Assembly: GCA_007135355.1 (NCBI GenBank)
Contig: SLJA01000072.1
Coordinates: 1-13,104 of the forward strand
Reading direction: 5' to 3'
Length of the DNA: 13,104 nucleotides
Source: Wenzhouxiangella sp.
Lineage (GTDB): Bacteria; Pseudomonadota; Gammaproteobacteria; Xanthomonadales; Wenzhouxiangellaceae
Part shown: positions 6,729 to 13,104 of the stretch, piece after piece
How positions within the stretch are numbered: position 1 is the stretch's first letter
Layout of the letters: the number at the start of each line of letters is the position of its first letter
The notes under the pieces: model-generated
Database searches by the model: none
Told to the model about the DNA's origin: nothing
Seen by the model: only the letters and a program-made list of their open reading frames with translations
Position numbers and translations under genes: made by a program

Positions 6729-7894
6729 TACTCTCCCATCACACCCTGAACCAGACGCGTGGTGTTCCAACTGCGACAACTTGGACAATGCCAGTGATGC
6801 GTCGAGCCACTGAACCCGCACTGACGACAACGGTAGACCGGCTGATCCTTTATCAGCCGTTGCATCAGCTGGCCAATCAGCTCCGGTCTGACCTCATCCA
6901 GGCTTTCGCCGTGCTCGGACAGCAGGCGCATCAAGAGCTCTAGACCCCTGACCGTTGGACGTTTCTCGAGTCGATCCAGAAGATAATCGGCAGCAGCCTT
7001 GGGCTCGCTTTGGGAACGGAGCCGCGCCCAGGCCAGTGCCGGCGCCAGAATGCCACTACGCTCATGCAAGCCCTTCAGCCAATCTGTCAGCACGGCCATG
7101 CCGTCGGCCTGCTGATGCGCGTGCAGCAACGGCGCTAGATGGCTAACGACCAGCTCCGGGTCCAGTTCGCATGCTTGTCGATAGCGTTCGGCGGCACGCT
7201 CAAAGTCTTCGCCATCCATGGCCAGTCCGGCCTCGATCAGCCGCGCGCGCGCATTGGCGGGTTCATAACGTCGCGCTTGCCGCAGATGCGCTCGGGCGGT
7301 TTCACTGTCGCTATCACCGCGGGCCTGTTCGGCCAGCTCACAGTAGAAGTGCGCAATCATGCGGTCATCGGTACCGGATGGATCGCGTTCCAATGCTTGA
7401 GCCTGTTCAATCGCGCGCGCCCAATCCTTGGTCTGTTGGTATATATCCAGCAGCTGGCGGCGCGCGGCCGCACCCAGACGACTGCCGCCGGTCAAATCGA
7501 GGAAGAGCCGCTCGGCACGATCCAGCAGGCCGGCCCGCATATAGTCCAGTGCCAGCTCATAGAGCACCCGCTCACGCTGCTCGTCGCTGAGGTTCGGGCG
7601 CGTGATGATGTGCTTGTGATAGCGGATCGCCTTGTCCATTTCGCCGCGGCGGCGAAACAAGGTGCCCAGGGCGAGGTGGGTATCGACGGTATCCTGGTTG
7701 ATTTCAGCCAGCCGAAGAAAGGTTTCGATGGCCTTGTCAGACTCCTCGTTGAGCAGATAATTCAGGCCGCGAAAGTACTGGCTGGAAAATGCGGAAGGGG
7801 GCTTTTGGCGACGCGCCGAGGTCCGGTGACCGATCAACCATCCGCTCAAGGCTGCTATCGGCAGAAGAAGAAACAGCAGCGTCGATTCATTCAT
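6728..7894 (-). CDS. lapB: Lipopolysaccharide assembly protein LapB
   Basis: Inner-membrane-anchored TPR protein (YciM in E. coli) that helps FtsH degrade LpxC and so balances lipopolysaccharide against phospholipid synthesis. The 388 residues match the E. coli length (389). An N-terminal membrane anchor (about 4-22) is followed by TPR repeats (about 37-335), beginning SSQYFRGLNYLLNEESDKAI. A C-terminal rubredoxin-like metal site has Cys356, Cys359, Cys370 and Cys373 in CRQCGFSGSTHHWHCPSC, one residue off E. coli numbering. ATG 7894 overlaps the lapA end by 8 bp; the open frame upstream to 8011 is not needed and lies inside lapA. A GGAG abuts the start codon, so initiation probably relies on coupling to lapA. 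Placement before glycan-initiation genes fits a role in envelope assembly. Confidence 0.95.
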   Translation of the reverse strand: MNESTLLFLLLPIAALSGWLIGHRTSARRQKPPSAFSSQYFRGLNYLLNEESDKAIETFLRLAEINQDTVDTHLALGTLFRRRGEMDKAIRYHKHIITRPNLSDEQRERVLYELALDYMRAGLLDRAERLFLDLTGGSRLGAAARRQLLDIYQQTKDWARAIEQAQALERDPSGTDDRMIAHFYCELAEQARGDSDSETARAHLRQARRYEPANARARLIEAGLAMDGEDFERAAERYRQACELDPELVVSHLAPLLHAHQQADGMAVLTDWLKGLHERSGILAPALAWARLRSQSEPKAAADYLLDRLEKRPTVRGLELLMRLLSEHGESLDEVRPELIGQLMQRLIKDQPVYRCRQCGFSGSTHHWHCPSCRSWNTTRLVQGVMGE

Positions 7895-8156
7895 CTCCAG
7901 GACGCGAATTCGGCAACGCTGCAGAAGCCGGTCGCCGGTGGCGCCTGAAGCGTGCCGGAAGATCAAAAAGCAGCCAGAACACAGCCAGGCCTGCCAGCAC
8001 GCCAATGCCAAAGGCCAGCAAAATCATGGCACCGAGCGCCATCGTCGGCTCCACCACAGCCAACTGCACCGTCACCGGCTCGGGGTTGAGCACGCCAATC
8101 ATCAGGCCCGCCAGGGCAGCAAGGAAAACAGCGAGTAGCAACAGCCAGCGGTACAT
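7887..8156 (-). CDS. lapA: Lipopolysaccharide assembly protein LapA
   Basis: Small inner-membrane protein of the LapA/YciS (DUF1049) family, 89 residues, which works with LapB in controlling lipopolysaccharide synthesis in E. coli. Two membrane segments are visible (about 3-23 and 40-65), separated by the family-typical NPEPVTVQLAVV stretch, with a basic tail (ARFRRHRRP) facing the cytoplasm. The ATG at 8156 has TTGGAC upstream and lies 15 bp after the ihfB stop. Identification rests on topology, the NPEPVTV-like segment and the lapB neighbour, which together are strong. Confidence 0.9.
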   Translation of the reverse strand: MYRWLLLLAVFLAALAGLMIGVLNPEPVTVQLAVVEPTMALGAMILLAFGIGVLAGLAVFWLLFDLPARFRRHRRPASAALPNSRPGDE

Positions 8157-8171
8157 CAGTCCAATCGCCGG

Positions 8172-8459
8172 TTAGGCAGCGGCCTCATTAACGCGTTCCC
8201 TCAGCTCCTTGCCGGGCTTAAAATGCGGCACATGCTTGCCTGGCAGGGCGACTGCCTCACCGGTTTTGGGATTTCGACCCATGCGCGGTGCTCGATAGTG
8301 CAGGCAGAAACTGCCAAACCCTCGGATTTCAATCCGCTCACCGTCAGCGAGGGCTCCGCTGAGTTGCTCGATGATGGTGCGAACGGCCAGTTCCACATCG
8401 CCCTGACTCAGGTGCGGCTGCTGCTCGGCCAATAATTCAATCAATTCGGACTTGGTCAT
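8172..8459 (-). CDS. ihfB: Integration host factor subunit beta
   Basis: DNA-bending nucleoid protein that pairs with IhfA to make sharp U-turns at specific sites in transcription, replication and recombination. The 95 residues follow E. coli IHF-beta closely (MTKSELIE start; GERIEIRGFGSFCLHYRAPR core at 40-59). The DNA-inserting arm carries GRNPKTGE (61-68) with the intercalating Pro64, then HVPHFKPGKELRERV. GERIEIRGFGSF and the LHYRAPR segment identify the beta rather than the alpha subunit or HU. The ATG at 8459 has GGGAG seven bases upstream. It lies downstream of rpsA, as in many gammaproteobacteria, separated by a hairpin that may let it be expressed partly by read-through. Confidence 0.97.
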   Translation of the reverse strand: MTKSELIELLAEQQPHLSQGDVELAVRTIIEQLSGALADGERIEIRGFGSFCLHYRAPRMGRNPKTGEAVALPGKHVPHFKPGKELRERVNEAAA

Positions 8460-8481
8460 CCTGACGCTCCCTCGTCAAAAT

Positions 8482-8521
8482 GGCTGCGGGCGGTCACTAA
8501 AGGATAGCACCGCCCGCAGCC
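8482..8521 (-). terminator. Hairpin between rpsA and ihfB (terminator or attenuator)
   Basis: A perfect 13-bp inverted repeat, GGCTGCGGGCGGT (8482-8494) and its complement at 8509-8521, has a 14-nt loop. In the direction of transcription (minus strand) it is followed by ATTTTG, a short T run. It begins 11 bases after the rpsA stop codon. The stem is strong but the T tract is only four long, so partial termination leaving some read-through into ihfB is the likeliest role. Confidence 0.7.
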
Positions 8522-8531
8522 CACCGACCGC

Positions 8532-10202
8532 CTAATCCTTGCCGGCCAGCTGCTCTTTCAGCAGATCGCCCAACGTGGCCCCGCTGCCGCCCCGACCCTG
8601 GTACTGGTCGATGACTTCAGCCAGCTCATCGTCATCCTTGGCGCGGACGGACAGCGTCAGATTTCGGGTCTTGCGATCGAGGGCGACAAACTTGGCCTCG
8701 ATTTCGTCTCCCTCGGACACGATCTTGGTCGCATCATCGACTCGCTCCTTGGCCAGGTCCGAAGCCTTGATGTAACCATCAACGCCGTCAGCCAACTCGA
8801 CCACCGCACCGCGCTGATCCACTGACTTGACCTTGCCTGTGACGATGGAGCCGCGCGGATTCTCGGCCATGAAAGTGGCAAACGGATCCTGCTCCAGCTG
8901 CTTGATGCCCAACGAGATGCGCTCGCGTTCCGGGTCAACCGCCAGCACCACCGCCTCGAGCTCCTCGCCCTTGCGGAAGTTGCGAATAGCGTCTTCGCCC
9001 AGGTTCATCCAGGAGATGTCGGACAAGTGAACCAGGCCATCGATGCCGCCTTCCAGGCCGATGAAAATACCGAAGTCGGTAATCGACTTGATCGCACCGG
9101 AAACCTTGTCGCCCTTGTTGTGGGTTGCAGCGAAGGCTTCCCATGGATTCGGCGCGACTTGCTTCATCCCTAACGAGATGCGGCGACGCTCGGCGTCGAC
9201 GTCCAGGACCATGACTTCGACTTCCTGACCCACGTGCACGACCTTGGCCGGGTTGACGTTCTTGTTGGTCCAGTCCATTTCGGACACGTGGACCAGACCT
9301 TCCACGCCGTCTTCAATCTCCACGAAGCAGCCGTAGTCGGTGATGTTGGTGACCTTGCCGAACAGGCGCGAGGTCGGCGGGTAACGCCGGTCGATGTTGT
9401 CCCACGGATCTTCGCCCAGCTGCTTCAGGCCCAGCGAGACGCGCATGCGCTCGCGGTCGAAACGCAGCACGCGCACTTCCAGCTCATCGCCCACTTCCAC
9501 CACTTCAGACGGATGGCGCACGCGCTTCCAGGCCATGTCGGTGATGTGCAGCAGGCCGTCGATGCCGCCCAGGTCCAGGAAGGCGCCGTAGTCGGTCAGG
9601 TTCTTGACCACGCCCTTGATCACCGCACCTTCGGTCAGACGCTCGATCAGATCGTCGCGCTCGGCGGCGTACTCGTGTTCAACCACCGCCCGGCGGCTGA
9701 CCACCAGGTTGTTGCGGCGCCGGTCCAGCTTGATGATCTTGAACTCCAGATCCTTGCCTTCGAGATAGGCCGGGTCGCGCACTGGGCGAACGTCGACCAA
9801 AGAACCGGGCAGAAAAGCGCGGATGCCGTCGATATTGACGGTGAAGCCGCCCTTGACCTTGCCCGAAATCTGGCCGATCACGTTCTCCTCGCCGTCGTGG
9901 GCCGTTTCCAGCACGGTCCAGACGCGCGAGCGCTTGGCCTTTTCGCGCGACAGGCGGGTTTCGCCGAAACCGTCTTCAACGGCATCCAGCGCGACTTCCA
10001 CCTCGTCGCCCACTTGCACTTCCAGCTCGCCATCCGGGCGCTCGAACTGCTGGATGGGCACGATCCCTTCCGATTTCAGTCCGGCGTTGATCACCACGGC
10101 GTCGTCACGGATCTCGACCACTCGGCCCATGACGATGGCGCCCGGGCGAAGCTCGCGCTCGCTCAGGCTTTGTTCAAAGAGTTCAGCAAAAGATTCGGTC
10201 AT
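8532..10202 (-). CDS. rpsA: 30S ribosomal protein S1
   Basis: Ribosomal protein that captures mRNA 5' regions on the 30S subunit, needed for initiation on structured or weak Shine-Dalgarno messages. The 556 residues (E. coli 557) hold six S1/OB-fold repeats at about 20-86, 104-170, 191-259, 276-346, 363-433 and 450-519. Signatures include KVKGGFTVNIDGIRAFLPGS, NLTDYGAFLDLGGIDGLLH and SITDFGIFIGLEGGIDGL; the first two repeats form the ribosome-binding part. The true start is ATG 10202 (MTESFAELFEQSL), 10 codons inside the longest open frame, by identity with the E. coli N-terminus. The C-terminus GATLGDLLKEQLAGKD differs from E. coli. No canonical Shine-Dalgarno sequence lies at normal distance, as in the self-regulated E. 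coli gene. Confidence 0.98.
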   Translation of the reverse strand: MTESFAELFEQSLSERELRPGAIVMGRVVEIRDDAVVINAGLKSEGIVPIQQFERPDGELEVQVGDEVEVALDAVEDGFGETRLSREKAKRSRVWTVLETAHDGEENVIGQISGKVKGGFTVNIDGIRAFLPGSLVDVRPVRDPAYLEGKDLEFKIIKLDRRRNNLVVSRRAVVEHEYAAERDDLIERLTEGAVIKGVVKNLTDYGAFLDLGGIDGLLHITDMAWKRVRHPSEVVEVGDELEVRVLRFDRERMRVSLGLKQLGEDPWDNIDRRYPPTSRLFGKVTNITDYGCFVEIEDGVEGLVHVSEMDWTNKNVNPAKVVHVGQEVEVMVLDVDAERRRISLGMKQVAPNPWEAFAATHNKGDKVSGAIKSITDFGIFIGLEGGIDGLVHLSDISWMNLGEDAIRNFRKGEELEAVVLAVDPERERISLGIKQLEQDPFATFMAENPRGSIVTGKVKSVDQRGAVVELADGVDGYIKASDLAKERVDDATKIVSEGDEIEAKFVALDRKTRNLTLSVRAKDDDELAEVIDQYQGRGGSGATLGDLLKEQLAGKD

Positions 10203-10343
10203 TAGGTAAAAAGTTTCCTGCAAGAACAGCACATCAGGCGAAGCTGTCGGCGCTGCAATCTCGTCATCCGCGCAACCTGGCGGCTACGCTCGTTTGTCAG
10301 ATCGGCTCTCTAAAGCGAGAAAGAGCCAACCACCCATGCCTTT
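10203..10343 (-). promoter_or_regulatory. rpsA leader with hairpins and a distant, foldable SD
   Basis: This 141-bp gap between cmk and rpsA has no gene. In the transcribed direction it contains a GGCTCT/AGAGCC hairpin (10304-10327, 12-nt loop), an ACAGC/GCTGT hairpin nearer the start (about 10225-10246), and the sequence AGGAAACTTTTTACCT just before ATG. In the last, the AGGAAA can pair with TTTACCT (one bulged base), hiding the only SD-like motif, which is about 13 bases from ATG. E. coli rpsA likewise lacks a canonical SD and is repressed by its own product through leader structure; a similar control is plausible here. A CTGACA resembling a -35 box is present, but no convincing -10 follows. 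Confidence 0.45.
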
Positions 10344-11060
10344 TCAGTCCGGCGGACACAGACCTTGCCGTACCAGCTGCTCGACCCGATTGACAACTTC
10401 GTCCAGGGTCATGCGAGTCGAATCAACAACCACGGCATCGTCTGCCGGAATGGTCGGGGAAACGGCACGCTCGCGGTCTCGGCGATCGCGTTCTTCGAGG
10501 TCCCGAAAAAGCCGGTCAAATGTAACATCTTCTCCCTGCTCTTTCAACTGCCCCTTTTGTTTCAGCTGTTGATAGCGCCGGCGCGCCCGTTCGGTCACGC
10601 TGGCATCCAGAAAAATCTTGACCTCGGCGTCCGGGAACACCACGGTCCCCATATCACGGCCATCCGCCACCAGGCCCGGCTCGGCCTGGAATGAACGCTG
10701 CAAATCCAGCAGCGCCTCGCGCACGGCCGGTATCGCCGCCACCTGCGAACTCATCACGCTGACCTGCTCGGCCCGCAGGGCATCGCCCAGCGGCCGACCA
10801 TCCAGGATCACCTCAATCCCCTGCTCTCCCGCCTCGAAAGCAAGTGGCAGATCGCGACACAGTTCGACCAGCCCAGCCTCGTCCCGCGCCGACAGGCCTT
10901 GCTGCAAAGCAGCCAGGGCCACACTGCGATAGACCGCACCCGAGTCGAGCACATTCCAGCCCAGGGCGCGGGCGACGCGACTGGACACCGCGCCCTTGCC
11001 GGCACCCGAGGGGCCATCGATGGTCAACACCGGAGCCCTGGCCTGCGATGACGCGTTCAT
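10344..11060 (-). CDS. cmk: Cytidylate kinase
   Basis: Cytoplasmic nucleotide kinase phosphorylating CMP and dCMP with ATP, feeding CTP and dCTP pools and recycling CMP from lipid synthesis. The 238 residues are close to the usual 225-230. The P-loop is GPSGAGKG (16-23), the NMP-binding part begins LDSGAVYRSVAL (38-49), ADGRDMGTVVFPDA (132-145) is the Cmk-specific signature, and TERARRRYQQ (156-165) lies at the lid. ATG 11060 is chosen because it gives the N-terminal strand (APVLTIDGP), overlaps the aroA stop by one base (TAATG) and sits four bases after a strong GAGGAGG encoded by the last aroA codons, so expression is coupled to aroA. The aroA-cmk-rpsA order is common in proteobacteria. Confidence 0.96.
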   Translation of the reverse strand: MNASSQARAPVLTIDGPSGAGKGAVSSRVARALGWNVLDSGAVYRSVALAALQQGLSARDEAGLVELCRDLPLAFEAGEQGIEVILDGRPLGDALRAEQVSVMSSQVAAIPAVREALLDLQRSFQAEPGLVADGRDMGTVVFPDAEVKIFLDASVTERARRRYQQLKQKGQLKEQGEDVTFDRLFRDLEERDRRDRERAVSPTIPADDAVVVDSTRMTLDEVVNRVEQLVRQGLCPPD

Positions 11061-12361
11061 TATTCCTCCTCCCAGCGCATCAGCGCGCCCAGCGCACATA
11101 AATCGTCGACAAAAGTGGGGTAACTGGTCTGAATCCACTCGGCGTTGTCAATCGCGACTTCTCCTTCGGCGACCAGGGCCAGTACAGCCAGGCTCATGGC
11201 GATGCGGTGATCGCCGTGCGAATCAACCGTGCCGCCATGAACCGGTCCGCCATGCACGACGGCGCCATCAGCGGTTTCCTCGACGCGAACGCCGAGTCTG
11301 ACCAATTCGCGGCACATCACCGCCAGCCGGTCGGATTCCTTGACCCGCAGCTCTTCGGCACCGCTGATGACGGTCGTGCCGTCCGCGGCAGCGGCCAGGG
11401 CCATGATGATCGGGAACTCATCGATCGCCAGCGGCACCCATTCCGGCGGGATTTCCAGCCCACGTAGAGTCGAATGTTTCGCGGTGAGAGAGCCGACCGG
11501 CTCACTGCCGATCGCCGCCCCAGGCCGCACCTCGACCTGGGCGCCCATGCCGTCCAGAATCCGCAACACGCCGTCACGGGTCGGGTTCAGCCCCACCTGG
11601 TCCAACACCACGCGCGAACCCGGCACCAGCAAGCCCGCGGCCAGCGCGAAGGCCGCTGAACTCAAGTCACCCGGCACATGAAATTGACCCGCCCGCAGGA
11701 CCTGACCGCCGTGCAGATGAATCTCGGCGCCGCTGCGACGAATCTCCACACCAAAGGCAGGCAGCAGGCGCTCGGTATGGTCGCGGCTGGGTCCAGGTTC
11801 AACGACCACGGTTTCACCCTGGGCGTGCAACCCGGCCAGCAGCACCGCCGACTTGACCTGGGCACTGGCCATCCGGGGGCGAAAGCGAATGCCGTTCAGC
11901 GGGCCAGGGCGCAGAGTCAGCGGCAGGCAGCCCGCATGATCGGCGATCCGCGCGCCCATCGCGCGCAGCGGTTCGACAATCCGCCCCATCGGGCGGCGCG
12001 ACAGCGAGTCATCGCCGACCAACTGAATCTCTGCGGCCCGCAGGTCCGGATGGCCGGCCAGGGCGCCGGCCAACAGCCGCACCCCGGTGCCGGAATTGCC
12101 GAGATCCAGGGGCCCCGCGGGCGCCCTGAGGCGACCACCGAGAATGCGGATCTCGCCATCGCTTTCGCTGACCTCTGCACCCAGCGCGGCCATGGCGGCC
12201 AGGGTGGCTCGTGTATCGGCGCTATCCAGATAGCCGGAAATCACGCTCTGCCCGCCGGCCATGCCGCCCAGTATGGCCAGGCGATGAGAAATGGATTTAT
12301 CGCCAGGCACCCGACAACGGCCTTCCAGCGCGGACCGGGCCGGCTCGATGATCAGTTTCAT
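11060..12361 (-). CDS. aroA: 3-phosphoshikimate 1-carboxyvinyltransferase (EPSP synthase), class II-like
   Basis: Joins phosphoenolpyruvate to shikimate-3-phosphate, the sixth step of the shikimate pathway to chorismate, in the cytoplasm. The 433 residues form the two-domain inside-out barrel family. Visible motifs: PGDKSISHR (19-27), LGNSGTGVRLL (87-97), SRRPMGR (121-127), SAQVK (166-170), RDHTE (193-197), NPTR (259-262), AIDEFP (312-317) with catalytic Asp313, RVKESDR (339-345) and GDHRIAMS (383-390). The combination GDK-x, SAQ-x-K, R-x-H-x-E and N-x-TR is the set used to define class II enzymes, unlike E. coli AroA. The start overlaps the hisC stop by 4 bp (ATGA). Cotranscription with hisC and cmk is expected. 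Confidence 0.96.
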   Translation of the reverse strand: MKLIIEPARSALEGRCRVPGDKSISHRLAILGGMAGGQSVISGYLDSADTRATLAAMAALGAEVSESDGEIRILGGRLRAPAGPLDLGNSGTGVRLLAGALAGHPDLRAAEIQLVGDDSLSRRPMGRIVEPLRAMGARIADHAGCLPLTLRPGPLNGIRFRPRMASAQVKSAVLLAGLHAQGETVVVEPGPSRDHTERLLPAFGVEIRRSGAEIHLHGGQVLRAGQFHVPGDLSSAAFALAAGLLVPGSRVVLDQVGLNPTRDGVLRILDGMGAQVEVRPGAAIGSEPVGSLTAKHSTLRGLEIPPEWVPLAIDEFPIIMALAAAADGTTVISGAEELRVKESDRLAVMCRELVRLGVRVEETADGAVVHGGPVHGGTVDSHGDHRIAMSLAVLALVAEGEVAIDNAEWIQTSYPTFVDDLCALGALMRWEEE

Positions 12362-13104
12362 GCGCGCTCCAGAATACCGGCCAGCACCTCGAGCAGGCGA
12401 CTGTTCTGCTCCGGTCGCCCAATGGTAATGCGCAAGTGCTGGTCAAGACCGTAGTTGGCGACCGGCCGCACGATGATCCCGGCCCGCAGCAACGCCTCGT
12501 CGATGGCCGCCACCGGACGGCCGAAGTCCGCCAGCACGAAATTGGCCGCCGAAGGCAGCACCTTCAACCCCATGCGTTCCAGCCCCTCGCGCAACTGGCG
12601 CATGCCGGCCGCGTTGACTTCGCGGCTGTGGTCAATGAAGGCCTGGTCATCGAGTGCCGCGCGCGCCGCGGTCAAGGCCAGCGAATTGACGTTGAAGGCC
12701 GGACGCACCCGGTTGAGCAAATCGGCCACGCCGGGGTTGGACAACGCGTAACCGACTCGCAAGCCGGCCAGACCATAAGCCTTGGAAAAGGTCCGCGTGA
12801 CGACCAGGTTGGGAAACTCCCGCAGCCAGCCGGCGGCATTGCCCAGCTGACCGGAATCGGCATACTCCGTGTAGGCCTCGTCGACCACGCACAAGGTGTG
12901 CGGCGGTAGCGAGCCGATGAAATCCTTCAGTCGCGCGCCGTCCAGCCAGGTACCGGTCGGATTGTTCGGGTTGGCGATGAAAACCAGGCGCGTGTCCGGC
13001 CCGACGAGTTGGTACAGGGCGCGCAAATCATGCCCCAGCGGCATGGGCGAATCGGCCGACAGCGCTGGCGCCACCCGCATCTTGGCGCCGACCATCTGGC
13101 AGGC
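12358..13104 (-). CDS. hisC: Histidinol-phosphate / aromatic aminotransferase (partial)
   Basis: PLP-dependent aminotransferase whose 5' part lies beyond the window's right edge; about 248 residues remain, and the first visible codons read into ACQMVGAKMR with no true start in view. Motifs of the HisC group are clear: ANPNNPTG (PLP-phosphate/ring region), VVDEAYTEY, the PLP-binding lysine in RTFSKAYGLAGLRVGY (Lys codon at 12781-12783), and the C-terminal RPVANYGLDQHLRITIG. The position directly upstream of aroA matches serC-pheA-hisC-aroA clusters, where such copies (often called hisC2) may act on aromatic keto acids as well as, or instead of, histidinol phosphate; which applies here cannot be told from sequence. 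The end overlaps aroA by 4 bp. Confidence 0.92.
   Translation of the reverse strand, partial: ACQMVGAKMRVAPALSADSPMPLGHDLRALYQLVGPDTRLVFIANPNNPTGTWLDGARLKDFIGSLPPHTLCVVDEAYTEYADSGQLGNAAGWLREFPNLVVTRTFSKAYGLAGLRVGYALSNPGVADLLNRVRPAFNVNSLALTAARAALDDQAFIDHSREVNAAGMRQLREGLERMGLKVLPSAANFVLADFGRPVAAIDEALLRAGIIVRPVANYGLDQHLRITIGRPEQNSRLLEVLAGILERA

Noticed and set aside
7895..8011. Extended lapB start at 8011
   Set aside because: It overlaps lapA throughout and the E. coli-like N-terminal anchor begins at 7894.
9234..10205. Plus-strand open frame of 323 codons
   Set aside because: Antisense to rpsA, whose six repeats are unmistakable; the opposing frame repeats the same shadow motif in each S1 repeat.

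Overview
The window looks like a GC-rich gammaproteobacterial chromosome segment. Evidence is the gene order hisC-aroA-cmk-rpsA-ihfB-lapA-lapB, an NfuA that can be followed almost residue by residue against the E. coli protein, and an rpsA with six S1 repeats. The class II-type EPSP synthase and the overall flavour suggest a Xanthomonadales/Chromatiales-like lineage (for example Wenzhouxiangella-like), but genus placement is inference only. There are no tRNAs, rRNAs, insertion sequences, integrases or CRISPR arrays, and no gene-free stretch over 300 bases; the largest gaps are about 155 bp (1241-1395) and 141 bp (10203-10343).

Right part (13104 down to 8172, minus strand): the end of an aromatic/histidine aminotransferase gene (hisC, cut by the window edge), then aroA, cmk, rpsA and ihfB. 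hisC/aroA overlap by 4 bp (ATGA) and aroA/cmk by 1 bp (TAATG). A 141-bp leader precedes rpsA, and a 13-bp perfect hairpin lies between rpsA and ihfB. This run links aromatic amino-acid synthesis, pyrimidine nucleotide supply, translation and nucleoid architecture.

Middle part (8156 down to 2743, minus strand): envelope genes in one tightly packed transcription unit. lapA and lapB (control of lipopolysaccharide assembly) are followed by a WecA/WbpL-type initiating glycosyl-1-phosphate transferase, a WbpM/CapD-type membrane UDP-sugar dehydratase, and an esterase-family hydrolase of unknown substrate. Adjacent genes overlap or lie 15 bp apart. In Pseudomonas aeruginosa the O-antigen cluster sits beside ihfB and ends in wbpL-wbpM, so this looks like a stripped-down version of that locus, with no flippase, polymerase or further glycosyltransferases between.

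Left part (2742 down to 1): nfuA (Fe-S carrier, minus), converging on a translationally coupled pair of small secreted monoheme cytochromes c (plus) that resemble the two halves of a diheme cytochrome c4. Divergent from these is gcdH (glutaryl-CoA dehydrogenase, minus). Two intergenic spots, downstream of gcdH and upstream of nfuA, carry degenerate arrays with a 7-bp period. These, the split c4-like pair, the rpsA leader and the pared-down O-antigen locus are the features most worth a second look. I did not find a convincing new defence or mobile system.
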